Source: an uncultured Eubacteriales bacterium (GTDB lineage Bacteria > Bacillota > Clostridia > Peptostreptococcales > Anaerovoracaceae). Taken from it: a stretch of DNA of 64,000 bases. The notes below the pieces were generated by a model. It was not told the origin of the DNA, did not search any database, and saw nothing but the letters and a program-made list of their open reading frames with translations. The stretch lies in NCBI GenBank assembly GCA_902798745.1, contig CADBXM010000011.1:1-64000 (forward strand), in the 5' to 3' direction. Below are positions 39,835 through 48,695 of the stretch, piece by piece. Both the position numbers and the translations under genes were made by a program. How positions within the stretch are numbered: the stretch's first letter is position 1; the number at the start of each line of letters is the position of its first letter.

Positions 39835-40947
39835 ATGCAGATTCCATACTCGGAAAAACTGAATACAAAGAAATTAGCCAGAATTTTTGACAACAAGAGC
39901 GAGAGTTACAAACTCTTCTGGTTCAAGGCTATCCTTCACGAGGTCGCTTTAGGACGGAGTGAGATTTCTTTTCGTGAGTTGATTGAGAGAATGATTATTG
40001 ACGCTTGGTACATGGTAAGCGAATTCAAGCTCAATCTGGGGCCTGCTGATACTCTTGAGAAGACTGTTTTACATATTGGAGAAAACGAGAACTTCCTACC
40101 TGTTGAGAAGGAGGAAGTTCTTCTCGCTTATCTTCGAAGCAGTGATGATAGGGAACTAAGGAGCAATATGAGAGTATTATCGCAGAACGTTCCGTACAGA
40201 CTGCAGGCACCACTAATAGAGACTCCTGACTCAAAGATGTGGTACAAAACCACTGTGATCACTGACTACATTAATTCTCAGGATGGTGTGATGTATCTCA
40301 TAGAGCATAACGGTGCGCTCGACAACAGGATCATCATTGGTGAGGACTGGATGGAGTACCTTCAGAACAATCTCGGTATTCTTATCGGATGGACGGATTT
40401 CAATCTGATCACATATCTTCAACGAAGGAATCCGACAGTACCGGGGATTTCAAACAAAATATATCCTCCTCAGGAAAGAAAGCTCACTGCCGCTACCAAT
40501 TACTGGAAACACATCATCCGCCAGGGTGGAGTAGTGGACATATACAGTGGCGACAAACTTACGACAAGTAGTCTATCTATTGACCATTTCGTTCCATGGT
40601 CATATGTTGCGAGTGATGAATTGTGGAATCTCATTCCTACCGAGAAGAGCATCAACAGCAGCAAGAGCAATAATCTCCCCGATTGGGACACTTATTTTGG
40701 TAGGCTTGCAAGAGCTGAGTACGGTGCCTATCTCGTTGTAGAGAGCGATGATAGAGCTCGTCAGCTGTTTGATAAGTGTGCGAAGGAGAATCTTAATAAC
40801 GAAGAAGTTAGATATAAACTGTACCGGTCCGGACAGACAGAGTTGTACTTTACAAATCAGCTTGAGGAGTTAATGTTGCCTGTATATGAGTCAGCAAAGA
40901 ATATGGGGTTTCGCAAATGGACCTACACGAAAAGAGCAGCACGATAG
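39835..40947 (+). CDS. HNH endonuclease domain protein
   Basis: A 370-residue protein. The long helical N-terminal region (about 1-230) is of unknown fold. An HNH nuclease lies about 238-285 (DIYSGDKLTTSSLSIDHFVPWSYVASDELWNLIPTEKSINSSKS), with the catalytic DH and the two Asn. There is no zinc-binding Cys. Probably the effector nuclease of this island. Its last 31 bases overlap the start of the following methyltransferase gene. Confidence 0.85.
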   Translation: MQIPYSEKLNTKKLARIFDNKSESYKLFWFKAILHEVALGRSEISFRELIERMIIDAWYMVSEFKLNLGPADTLEKTVLHIGENENFLPVEKEEVLLAYLRSSDDRELRSNMRVLSQNVPYRLQAPLIETPDSKMWYKTTVITDYINSQDGVMYLIEHNGALDNRIIIGEDWMEYLQNNLGILIGWTDFNLITYLQRRNPTVPGISNKIYPPQERKLTAATNYWKHIIRQGGVVDIYSGDKLTTSSLSIDHFVPWSYVASDELWNLIPTEKSINSSKSNNLPDWDTYFGRLARAEYGAYLVVESDDRARQLFDKCAKENLNNEEVRYKLYRSGQTELYFTNQLEELMLPVYESAKNMGFRKWTYTKRAAR

Positions 40948-41519
40948 ACTACTATAACAACAACGCGGATCTTTATTATCGGTCAACGATAGGCGCAGAC
41001 CTTTGCGAAGCCAGAAGGAGATTCACAGCATATCTTCCGGATAAATCCACAATTATTGATATGGGATGCGGAAGTGGCAGAGATGTGCTTGCGTTCCAAA
41101 ATATGGGATTTGATGTGATTGGAATTGATGCATCGGAAGAACTGGCAAAGCTCGCAAAAAAGAGTCTCGGAATACCTGTGATTAAGGCGGAAATGTCCAC
41201 ATGGGTTTCAGACAAGCCTTTTGATGGTATTTGGTGCTGCGCGTCGCTCATGCATCTTAGCGAGTCGGAATGCAAGAGATTTTTTTTCAATCTGGAATAC
41301 AATCTCAAGCAAGGAGGCGCCCTTTACATTTCAGTCAAGTCGGGGATAGAGACAGGCTTGGATGACGCTGGTCGCTATATGCGAAATTTCCAAAAAGAAG
41401 ATATACAGGAGCTATCTGACATGGCTGAAGGGCTCAGAATTGTCGAGCTTTGGTACACAGAGGATTCATTATCCAGAAAAGACTTTAAGTGGCTCAATGT
41501 GATTATTGTTAAAGGTTGA
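40917..41519 (+). CDS. Class I SAM-dependent methyltransferase
   Basis: A 200-residue protein. SAM motif I is IIDMGCGSGRDVLAF (about 46-60), with IGIDASEEL as motif II and FDGIWCCASLMHL later. It belongs to the small-molecule type (Methyltransf_25 like), without a DPPY or IPC catalytic motif for DNA. The ATG lies inside the HNH gene, so expression is tightly coupled. The target is unknown. Confidence 0.85.
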   Translation: MDLHEKSSTIDYYNNNADLYYRSTIGADLCEARRRFTAYLPDKSTIIDMGCGSGRDVLAFQNMGFDVIGIDASEELAKLAKKSLGIPVIKAEMSTWVSDKPFDGIWCCASLMHLSESECKRFFFNLEYNLKQGGALYISVKSGIETGLDDAGRYMRNFQKEDIQELSDMAEGLRIVELWYTEDSLSRKDFKWLNVIIVKG

Positions 41520-41564
41520 ATAAATGATTTGTATAGAAGACTTTGTCATTTGAGGGGCAGTATT

Positions 41565-41879
41565 ATGGACAAATTAAAACAATTGTTTCGTGTGTTTAAT
41601 GAGGAACGTGACTGGGATCAGTTCCACACTCCTGAGAATCTGGCTAAGTCAATAAGCATAGAAGCCGGGGAACTATTGGAATGTTTCCAGTGGGACAATA
41701 ACTACGACAAGGAGCATCTTTGCGAGGAGTTAGCAGATGTTCTGAGTTACTGTATCATGCTGGCGGATAAGCTCGAAGTAAGCATAGAAGAAATCGTTTT
41801 GGACAAACTGGAAAAGACGAAGAAGAAATACCCAATCGAGAAAGCAAAGGGAATCAGTACCAAGTACGATAAACTATAA
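41565..41879 (+). CDS. MazG-like nucleotide pyrophosphohydrolase
   Basis: 104 residues. The MazG helices carry the metal-binding pattern EAGELLECFQW...EELADVLSYC, typical of all-alpha NTP pyrophosphatases, followed by a Lys-rich tail (KKKYPIEKAKGISTKY). The start at 41565 has GAGGGGCAG upstream. Two bases separate it from the GIY-YIG/DUF2075 gene, with which MazG proteins are often paired. Confidence 0.88.
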   Translation: MDKLKQLFRVFNEERDWDQFHTPENLAKSISIEAGELLECFQWDNNYDKEHLCEELADVLSYCIMLADKLEVSIEEIVLDKLEKTKKKYPIEKAKGISTKYDKL

Positions 41880-41881
41880 AC

Positions 41882-43555
41882 ATGGCATATATAAAAAACA
41901 TCACTTCTTTCAATGCACAAACTTCTGAAGCATTGAGACATCAAGAATATGGTGCGGATTGGCCTGTTGTATATATTATCAACAATGACAAGGAGGCCTA
42001 TGTTGGGGAAACTGTAAATGCTGCCATAAGAGCAGGACAGCATTTTAATAATCCACAGAGAAGGAGGCTGACGCAAATCAGCCTTATTAGTGATGATGCT
42101 TTCAATAAGTCTGTAATACTAGATCTCGAAAATTATCTGATTAACTATATGTCAGGTGATGGTCAATTCAAGTTGCAGAACAGCAATATGGGGATGCATC
42201 CTCATAGTTATTTTCAAAAAGATGAATATGAGCAAGAGTTCCAAAAAATCTGGGAAGAACTCAGGAATGCGCAGCTCGCAAAGAATACAATCAAGGAAAT
42301 TGAAAACCTTGATACATTTAAGTATTCCCCTTACAAGTCGCTTAGTCTCGATCAGTACAAGATAGTAGATGCAATAGTTCAGAAGTTGGTCGATTATCAG
42401 AACAGCGGAAAAGGGCAGACTATTCTTGTCAATGGCGGGGCAGGTACCGGCAAAACAGTTCTGGCGATATACCTCATGAAGCTTCTCGCTGAAGCAGGTA
42501 CTGGGAAGATTGAGAATGACATAGAGATGGACCCAGGATATCAGTATATTGCGGAAAATCTTCGTAAACTCAAAAAGATGAAGATTGCTTTCGTGGTTCC
42601 GATGCAATCGCTTAGAACTACGATCAAGAGAGTGTTCGGAGGAGTTCATTCACTCAAAGTTGGTATGGTTCTGAGCCCAACACAGGTACCTAAGGATACT
42701 TATGACCTATTGATAGTAGATGAGGCTCACCGATTGAGGCAGAGAAAAGCTCTGGCGCAGTACCCGTCGTTTGATAATAACAACAGTAAATTCGGGCTTG
42801 GAAAAGAAGGTACTGAACTCGACTGGATACTGAAAAGCAGCAAGAATCAGGTCCTGTTCTACGACAGTATGCAAACAGTAAAGCCTTCGGATGTTGACAT
42901 GGAAAGATTTACAACTTTGCAGAAGCAGATAGGCAATAAGAACATTTATGAATTAAAATCACAATTTAGGTGTCAGGGTGGAGCGGACTATATACAGTAT
43001 GTAAAATCTATCCTCAGTGATAATCCAACTGAAGAAAAGATATCTTTTTCCAACACATATGATTTCAGATTATATGATGATCCTGATGTAATGATTGAGA
43101 AGATTCAGGAGAAGGATTCAAAGTATGGACTATGCAGAGTAGTGGCAGGCTATGCATGGCCATGGTTATCAAAAGAGAATCCTGATGCAATGGATATTAC
43201 AATTGGCAACAAAAGCTATCAGTGGAATACAGTCAATAAAGACTGGGTTAATTCAGAAAATGCAATAAATGAAATAGGATGCATACACACTATTCAGGGA
43301 TATGATCTTAACTATGCCGGTGTGATACTCGGCAATGAAATAAAGTACGATAAAAAGAATAAGTGCATTGTTGTTGATAAACGAGAATACCACGACTTAC
43401 AGGGCAAGACTGCTTTGAAAGATACGAAAGAACTGAAGGAGTATATAACGAACATTTATGCCACACTCATGACACGCGGCATACGAGGTACATATGTATA
43501 TGCGTGTGATCCGGCTCTCAGAGAATATATGTCGAAGTATATAGATAAAGCGTAG
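41882..43555 (+). CDS. GIY-YIG nuclease fused to a DUF2075 helicase/ATPase
   Basis: A 557-residue protein. The N-terminal GIY-YIG fold is WPVVYIINNDKEAYVGET (about 27-44) followed by RAGQH. A DUF2075 P-loop domain has Walker A GGAGTGKT near 185 and Walker B IVDEAHRLR near 280. QFRCQGG and IHTIQGYDLNYAGVILG are typical of DUF2075. A DNA- or RNA-cleaving motor is implied. Translation is coupled to MazG (2-bp gap, no separate SD). It is the last gene of the island. Confidence 0.88.
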   Translation: MAYIKNITSFNAQTSEALRHQEYGADWPVVYIINNDKEAYVGETVNAAIRAGQHFNNPQRRRLTQISLISDDAFNKSVILDLENYLINYMSGDGQFKLQNSNMGMHPHSYFQKDEYEQEFQKIWEELRNAQLAKNTIKEIENLDTFKYSPYKSLSLDQYKIVDAIVQKLVDYQNSGKGQTILVNGGAGTGKTVLAIYLMKLLAEAGTGKIENDIEMDPGYQYIAENLRKLKKMKIAFVVPMQSLRTTIKRVFGGVHSLKVGMVLSPTQVPKDTYDLLIVDEAHRLRQRKALAQYPSFDNNNSKFGLGKEGTELDWILKSSKNQVLFYDSMQTVKPSDVDMERFTTLQKQIGNKNIYELKSQFRCQGGADYIQYVKSILSDNPTEEKISFSNTYDFRLYDDPDVMIEKIQEKDSKYGLCRVVAGYAWPWLSKENPDAMDITIGNKSYQWNTVNKDWVNSENAINEIGCIHTIQGYDLNYAGVILGNEIKYDKKNKCIVVDKREYHDLQGKTALKDTKELKEYITNIYATLMTRGIRGTYVYACDPALREYMSKYIDKA

Positions 43556-43585
43556 TTGAGAAAAGGGGTATCCAAAGGCAGAGAT

Positions 43586-44029
43586 ATGAAGACAAATAGA
43601 CTTAAGGCGATTATCCTTATCACAGTAATGACGCTAATTTGTGCGGTCTTTTCTTCATGTGGCACTAATCTTGCTGCAAGTGCAAGTGGCATTAAAACAG
43701 ACGACACTGAAGAAGTATCGACAGATATAGACGAGTACGAAACCGAGTATTCGGAAGAAGCCGAAGAGGACATTGATGCCGAGACAGATGATGTCGAAGA
43801 TACCGAAATTGGGTCCGATGATTCTGAAGAAACTTATGCGGTAATTTTAAACAGTAATCCGAGTAGAATGAGATATCACATGCCTTCTTGCAGAGGCGTT
43901 GATGAAATCAGTGACGAGCATTACCAAGAATATGAGCTAACGATAGAAGAAATCAAAGATATGCAAGATAATCATGGATGGATAGCATGCGGATGGTGTC
44001 ATCCGGATAAGAAATTGGGTATAGAGTAG
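43586..44029 (+). CDS. Lipoprotein with C-terminal Cys-rich metal-binding-like domain
   Basis: 147 residues. The signal peptide ends in the lipobox FSSC. A long acidic Glu/Asp/Thr stretch (about 40-85) follows. The C-terminal domain, with YHMPSCRGVDEI and GWIACGWCHP, resembles the Ada-type zinc-binding domain found at the ends of secreted competence- and nuclease-like proteins (HxxxC...CxxC). The start at 43586 has AAAGGCAG upstream. AT-rich like the island, so it may have come with it. Confidence 0.7.
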   Translation: MKTNRLKAIILITVMTLICAVFSSCGTNLAASASGIKTDDTEEVSTDIDEYETEYSEEAEEDIDAETDDVEDTEIGSDDSEETYAVILNSNPSRMRYHMPSCRGVDEISDEHYQEYELTIEEIKDMQDNHGWIACGWCHPDKKLGIE

Positions 44030-44038
44030 AAAGCGTGA

Positions 44039-44782
44039 ATGATGACTAAAACATCCATCGGCTCCCGCGCCTGCTACATATACGAATACGGTGCCCTTCA
44101 AGCCATCCTCATACAGCCTGTGGACGATCATGATCTGGAGGTCCTCGACAGCGAGGTAGATCATATCGCGAGGCTGGCAGAGGGCAAGGGCTTCATTCTT
44201 GTTGCGTTCAAGATAGACGACTGGAACAGCGAGCTCGCACCGTGGGCTGCTCCTGCAGTGTTCGGCGACGAAAGCTTCGGCAGCGGAGCGAGAGAGACTC
44301 TGGATTATGTTACCAAGACGCTACTGCCTGAGGTATCGCATGGGCATGATCTCCCGGTATATATCGGCGGATACTCACTCGCGGGATTCTTCTCGCTGTG
44401 GGCAGCTTATCAGACGGATGTGTTCGCGGGAGTAGCTGCGGCATCTCCATCAGTCTGGTTCCCTGGCTGGATAGACTACGCCGGGGAGAATAGCATCAAG
44501 GCAGAGAAGGTCTATCTGAGCCTCGGAGACAAAGAAGAGAAGACAAGAAACCCTGTCATGAGGACAGTGGGAGATAATATAAGAAAGCAGATCGAGATAC
44601 TTGAGCGCGACCCGTCTTGCAGAGACTGCGTGCTCGAGATGAATCAGGGCAATCACTTCAAAGAGCCCGATCTAAGGACAGCTAAAGGTTTCGTCTGGCT
44701 GCTCAGAGACATGTCCTCTTTGCTTGAGGAATTCTGCACAGTAAAAGATGAAGATGCGTCAGATAGGAAAGGAGCATTTTAA
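44039..44782 (+). CDS. Alpha/beta hydrolase of the esterase/Fes type
   Basis: A 247-residue protein. The nucleophile elbow is IGGYSLAGFFSLWAAY (Ser in GYSLAG), with the acid in SLGDKEEKT and the His in MNQGNHFKEP. It resembles enterochelin-esterase-like/putative esterase (EstD) proteins. The substrate is unknown. Base composition returns to the normal GC level here, marking the right edge of the island. Only a weak SD is present. Confidence 0.85.
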   Translation: MMTKTSIGSRACYIYEYGALQAILIQPVDDHDLEVLDSEVDHIARLAEGKGFILVAFKIDDWNSELAPWAAPAVFGDESFGSGARETLDYVTKTLLPEVSHGHDLPVYIGGYSLAGFFSLWAAYQTDVFAGVAAASPSVWFPGWIDYAGENSIKAEKVYLSLGDKEEKTRNPVMRTVGDNIRKQIEILERDPSCRDCVLEMNQGNHFKEPDLRTAKGFVWLLRDMSSLLEEFCTVKDEDASDRKGAF

Positions 44783-44787
44783 AATAA

Positions 44788-45153
44788 ATGAGTATATTAG
44801 GAAACATACTTTGGTTGATTCTTGGAGGATTGCTTAGTGGTTTGTCCTGGATCATATCAGGCATACTATGGTGTATCACCATTATAGGAATTCCGTACGG
44901 GAAACAGTGTTTTAAATTCGCTAGCTTGTCGTTCTGTCCGTTTGGAAAGGAAGTAGTTTATGGAGGAGGGGCAGTATCGACGATAGCTAACATTATATGG
45001 CTTATCTTATTTGGATTATGGATGGCTCTTGGCCATTTGGCAGTAGGCTGTCTTTTGTATATTACTATAATAGGCATTCCATTCGGAAAGCAGTATTTCA
45101 AATTGGCGAAGCTATCGCTGACGCCATTCGGCGCGCAAATCATTAATAAGTAG
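44788..45153 (+). CDS. YccF-family membrane protein
   Basis: A 121-residue protein containing two tandem YccF units: GNILWLILGGLLSGLSWIISG...ITIIGIPYGKQCFKFA and NIIWLILFGLWMALGHLAVG...ITIIGIPFGKQYFKLA. There are about four membrane segments. The family has no assigned role. It is five bases downstream of the esterase stop; AAAGGAGC lies inside the esterase end. Confidence 0.88.
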   Translation: MSILGNILWLILGGLLSGLSWIISGILWCITIIGIPYGKQCFKFASLSFCPFGKEVVYGGGAVSTIANIIWLILFGLWMALGHLAVGCLLYITIIGIPFGKQYFKLAKLSLTPFGAQIINK

Positions 45154-45191
45154 ATTGTAGAGGCAAACAAAGAAAGTGTGGAAAGCGGATT

Positions 45192-45974
45192 ATGAAACAA
45201 TACATAGTTGACGCGTTTACAGATAAACCTTTTTCCGGTAATCCGGCGGCTGTTTGCGTGATGGACAGCTGGCCTGCGGAAGAATCCATGATGAAGCTCG
45301 CGATGGAGAACAATCTGTCGGAGACCGCTTTCATCGTCAAAGAGGACGAGGGCTACCATCTCAGATGGTTCACCCCGGGCACCGAAGTGGAACTCTGCGG
45401 GCACGCGACACTTGCTTCCGCGTACGTAGTGCTCAATCATTACGAACCTGGGAGCGAAGAGGTCAGCTTCAACACGCTCAGTGGGGCGCTTACGGTCACG
45501 AAAAAAGGCGATCTCTACGAGATGGACTTCCCTACATACGATCTTAAGGAAATACCGGTGACCGACGATATGGAGAAGGCGTTCGGCGTCCGCCCGGTGA
45601 AGGCTGTCCTTGGGATCGACCTTATATGCGTCTTTGAGACCGAGGAGCAGGTGAGGGAAATGCAGCCAGACCAGGCGATGCTCGAGAAGATCGAGGGGCG
45701 TATCCAGAATGCCACGGCAAGGGGCAAGGACGCGGACTGCGTGTCCAGAAGCTTCGCTCCAAAACTAGCAATCGCTGAGGATCCTGTGTGCGGATCTGCG
45801 CACTGCCAGATAGCCGATTACTGGTCGAGGGCGCTCGGCAAGGATAAGATACATGCTTATCAGGCATCGAAGCGCGGGGGACATCTGTACTGCGAAATGA
45901 AGGGTAATGGCAGAGTGTCTATCAGCGGAGAGGCGGCGCTTGTCGCTGTATCCGAGATCGTAGCGGAGTTATAG
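45192..45974 (+). CDS. PhzF-family isomerase/epimerase
   Basis: A 260-residue protein. FTDKPFSGNPAAVC and the catalytic Glu44 (NNLSETAF) fit PhzF, followed by LRWFTPGTEVELCGHATLASA. The second half closes with AEDPVCGSAHCQIADYW. Known members isomerise dihydroanthranilate-type or diaminopimelate-like substrates; many, like this one, have no assigned substrate. It is a little shorter than the typical 280-300. No phenazine genes are nearby. Confidence 0.9.
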   Translation: MKQYIVDAFTDKPFSGNPAAVCVMDSWPAEESMMKLAMENNLSETAFIVKEDEGYHLRWFTPGTEVELCGHATLASAYVVLNHYEPGSEEVSFNTLSGALTVTKKGDLYEMDFPTYDLKEIPVTDDMEKAFGVRPVKAVLGIDLICVFETEEQVREMQPDQAMLEKIEGRIQNATARGKDADCVSRSFAPKLAIAEDPVCGSAHCQIADYWSRALGKDKIHAYQASKRGGHLYCEMKGNGRVSISGEAALVAVSEIVAEL

Positions 45975-46004
45975 ACCGCTTCAAATAAAACGGAGGTGCA
46001 TGGC

Positions 46005-46811
46005 ATGCCTGATTTATATGAAGTAGTGATGGGACGCAAGAGCGTAAGGACTTATGACGGAAGAAATCTTACGCCTGAAGACCTGCAGTCCATCAAGGAC
46101 TATGCCGCGGGCATCACGAATCCGTGGGATATCAAGGTGGACTGGGTGTTCATGGACGCGGAGGAGTACGGCCTCTCGAGCCCTGTCCTCGCGGGCGAGA
46201 AGATGTATGTCACGGGGCTTGTCGACAAAGTGCCGTATGCCGACGTCGCGTTCGGCTATGCATTTGAGCAATTGGTGCTGTACGCATGGTCGCTTGGCAT
46301 AGGGACTGTTTGGATCGGCGGAACTATGAAGAGGGATCATTTCGAGAGGTCAGCAGGCCTCACTGCCGGCAGACGCATGCCTTGCGTAAGTCCGCTTGGC
46401 TATCCGGCCGCCAAGAAGTCGGTCAAGGAAGTGATGATGAGGAAGGGCGTAAAGGCAGATGTGCGTAAGCCACTCAGCGAGATCTTCTTTGACGGCGATA
46501 TGTCCACACCGCTCGAAGAGTCGGGCAGCATCGCGAAAGTGATGGAACTTGTGAGGTGGGCTCCTTCGGCTGTCAACAAGCAGCCTTGGAGGATCATTCG
46601 CAAGGATGGCCGCTACCACTTCTATGAGAAACATGACAAAGGCTATATCAGCGACGCGGTCGGGGACATGCAGAAGATCGATATAGGGATCGCGCTTTAC
46701 CACTTCGTCAGAGGCCTCGAGGAAGAGGGCATGGCGCCTGCGGTCAGCACGGAAGACCCTGCGATCGATGTGCCTAAAGATATGGAATATATCGCGACGG
46801 TAAGCATCTGA
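46005..46811 (+). CDS. Nitroreductase family protein (TM1586-like)
   Basis: About 268 residues, with two half-domains fused in one chain as in TM1586-type nitroreductases. The N-terminal half has VMGRKSVRTYDGRNLTPEDL, and the C-terminal half has VMELVRWAPSAVNKQPWRII, an FMN-contact segment. The start was set at the ATG at 46005, which has ACGGAGGTG upstream. Its 3' end contains a 27-base stretch that recurs at 49034 as the start of a hybrid Smr gene. Confidence 0.85.
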   Translation: MPDLYEVVMGRKSVRTYDGRNLTPEDLQSIKDYAAGITNPWDIKVDWVFMDAEEYGLSSPVLAGEKMYVTGLVDKVPYADVAFGYAFEQLVLYAWSLGIGTVWIGGTMKRDHFERSAGLTAGRRMPCVSPLGYPAAKKSVKEVMMRKGVKADVRKPLSEIFFDGDMSTPLEESGSIAKVMELVRWAPSAVNKQPWRIIRKDGRYHFYEKHDKGYISDAVGDMQKIDIGIALYHFVRGLEEEGMAPAVSTEDPAIDVPKDMEYIATVSI

Positions 46812-46826
46812 AAGTGAAGGAAAAAC

Positions 46827-47819
46827 ATGGCGGTAACAAGGATACTGAGTCCTTCGAAAAGGACAGTAAAGATAAATGAGCACAGCGCATTCAGCCTCTT
46901 CAGAGGAAATGACGGCGTCGCTGAGATGCTCGCGAGCGGCGGGATCGGCACCAGCCAGGAACTGGTGAAGTTCGTGCTGAGCCATTTCGCTCTGGGGTAC
47001 AAGGACGTCGAGGCTCCGGCTCACTTCGATATGAGACCGGGCTGCACGGCGGTGCAGGTGAAGAGAAGCGACGGGCGCGGATATCTGTTCGGCCGCAATT
47101 ACGACTTCGAGCCTCACACGATGCTGATCCTCAAGAACGAGCCGCATGACGGCTACAAGTCGGTATCGACTGTCGACACTTCGTTCATCACCGGCAATTT
47201 CGGAAAGGCGGGCAAGTTCCTGCCTGCTTCCGTGATCAAAGCTCTCGCGCTGTATCTGCCGGTCGATGGCATGAACGAGAAGGGAGTTTGCCTGTCCGTC
47301 AACATGATCAGTGATGAAGACGCGCTTATCACTCAGGACAGAGGTCTGCCGAAACAGATCGTGGTAACTGCTGTCAGGACCATCCTCGACAGGGCGGCTG
47401 ATGTTGAGCAGGCGATCGAGATCCTCGAGAACTGCGACATGCGCTCGTGGAAGGGCTTCTTCTGTCACGTCGCGATCGCGGATGCTAAGGGCAGATGTGT
47501 TGCGGCGGAGTACATAGACGACAAGCTGGTCATCAATGAGAGCCCGGTGGTCACCAATTTCTACCTCGAAAAGGGACCTAAATACGGCATCGGGACAGAG
47601 CAGTCGCACATACGCTACGAAAAAGTGATGGCTCATCTGGCGGAGCGCTCCGAGATGTCGGCTGATGAGCTGAGAGACGAGCTTGCCGGCGTGGCCAAGA
47701 GCAATTTCCCCGACGACTTCCACACGACTGAGTGGAGCATCGTATACGACCAGAAGAGCCTCACGGCTACTTACTACAGACGCGAAGACTATGATCACCC
47801 GTGGATGGTATTCATCTAG
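46827..47819 (+). CDS. Ntn-type linear amide C-N hydrolase (choloylglycine hydrolase superfamily)
   Basis: A 330-residue protein. The expected N-terminal nucleophile is Cys73 in MRPGCTAVQV, with the following strand GRGYLFGRNYDFE giving Arg90, Asn91 and Asp93 as in penicillin acylase/bile-salt-hydrolase-like enzymes. It has about 70 residues before the Cys, so maturation must remove a propeptide. Substrate unknown; bile-salt hydrolase is possible but not shown. It is 15 bp downstream of the nitroreductase gene. Confidence 0.8.
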   Translation: MAVTRILSPSKRTVKINEHSAFSLFRGNDGVAEMLASGGIGTSQELVKFVLSHFALGYKDVEAPAHFDMRPGCTAVQVKRSDGRGYLFGRNYDFEPHTMLILKNEPHDGYKSVSTVDTSFITGNFGKAGKFLPASVIKALALYLPVDGMNEKGVCLSVNMISDEDALITQDRGLPKQIVVTAVRTILDRAADVEQAIEILENCDMRSWKGFFCHVAIADAKGRCVAAEYIDDKLVINESPVVTNFYLEKGPKYGIGTEQSHIRYEKVMAHLAERSEMSADELRDELAGVAKSNFPDDFHTTEWSIVYDQKSLTATYYRREDYDHPWMVFI

Positions 47820-47833
47820 AAGGAGGTGCCACT

Positions 47834-48232
47834 ATGATCGGAAGACAGGTTATCAAATCCGGAAGGAAATGGGAAAGCAAAGAGCAGCTTCTTGAATTCA
47901 TGGAAGCCAACTGGAACAAAGAGGAGTACGGCGATTTCTTTATGGGAAGGCCTACCATGGGGTCGATTGCGGAGTACATATGCTTGCCTGCGACCAACAG
48001 ATTCATGGTGATCGTCTATCCTAAGAAGGAGAAAGTCGTGCTGACGGTGTGCGATTCGCCTCAGGGCTTGCAGAGCAGACTGATCCAGTCGATCCCGCAT
48101 CAGGGCAGGATCTTTACGTCGATCCTGACTATGGCCGAGCTCGGAACATACGAACAGGAGAGAAGAGGCCCGGCGGAGCAGGTGCTGCAGGCATACACGG
48201 CGCACATGAAAGAGATACTGGGAGTGAAGTAG
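47834..48232 (+). CDS. Small soluble protein of unknown function
   Basis: 132 residues, start MIGRQVIKSGRKWESKEQLLEFME. No family recognised. It has a predicted alpha/beta content, one hydrophobic strand (RFMVIVYPKKEKVVLTVCDS) and no signal. AGAAGGAGGTG precedes the ATG. Its TAG overlaps the GTG of the damaged Smr gene (TAGTG), so it and Smr were once coupled. Confidence 0.65.
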   Translation: MIGRQVIKSGRKWESKEQLLEFMEANWNKEEYGDFFMGRPTMGSIAEYICLPATNRFMVIVYPKKEKVVLTVCDSPQGLQSRLIQSIPHQGRIFTSILTMAELGTYEQERRGPAEQVLQAYTAHMKEILGVK

Positions 48233-48415
48233 TGGGTAGCCCAATAATTACGATCGATCTCCACGGCCTGTTTCAGGACGAAGCGATTAAGGTGATCGAC
48301 AAAGCATTGAAGAACGCTGACGACAGCACATACCAGATCAAGCTGATCCACGGATACAACCGCGGCACCAGCCTGAAGGATATGATACACGATACTGGTT
48401 TTGAGAGAGCTATGA
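48232..48415 (+). pseudogene. Smr-domain gene copy 1, frameshifted
   Basis: The start codon is GTG at 48232, overlapping the upstream TAG. The product begins with the Smr motif IDLHGLFQDEAIKVIDKAL and the active LIHGYNRGTSLKDMI. Compared with copy 2, 35 bp are missing right after the DMI codons, which shifts the frame, so the ancestral stop (TGA at 48413) is missed and reading would run to 48630. Smr proteins are RNA/DNA endonucleases. This copy looks inactive. Confidence 0.75.
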
Positions 48416-48690
48416 CACATTTTTCATGCAGACTCTGCGAAACAGTGTATGCAATGTTCGCTGTCCGTTCGGCCTCCCCTGGCCTCACGGGGTCTGCATG
48501 CCAGCCGACGCACGCTCTACAGCTGTCGTCAGGCTTAGTAGACCCTGCCGCCAGCGCGGGTCGTCTGGTGCAGACCGAATCGATCTTTTACAGGATGAGC
48601 AATTTACACACAATTTCGGACTTGACCTGATCTCGTGACGCTAAATGGACTATAAAAATTCTTTTGGCTTCATCGAAGCATATCATTCCG
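48416..48690. other. Unassigned stretch inside the rearranged region
   Basis: No gene or recognisable element beyond the frame-shifted tail of the first Smr copy. A short GC-rich inverted segment (CTCCCCTGGCCTCACGGGG) is present. Confidence 0.4.
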
Positions 48691-48695
48691 GGTGA

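Noticed and set aside
34598..43555. Prophage
   Set aside because: No integrase, capsid, tail, terminase or lysis genes were found.
46350..47798. 482-codon open frame on the minus strand
   Set aside because: Antisense to the nitroreductase and amidohydrolase genes; Arg/His/Val-rich composition typical of a shadow frame.
46827..47819. Bile salt hydrolase
   Set aside because: The Ntn superfamily motifs fit, but the long segment before the Cys and lack of clear substrate-pocket residues prevent that specific call.
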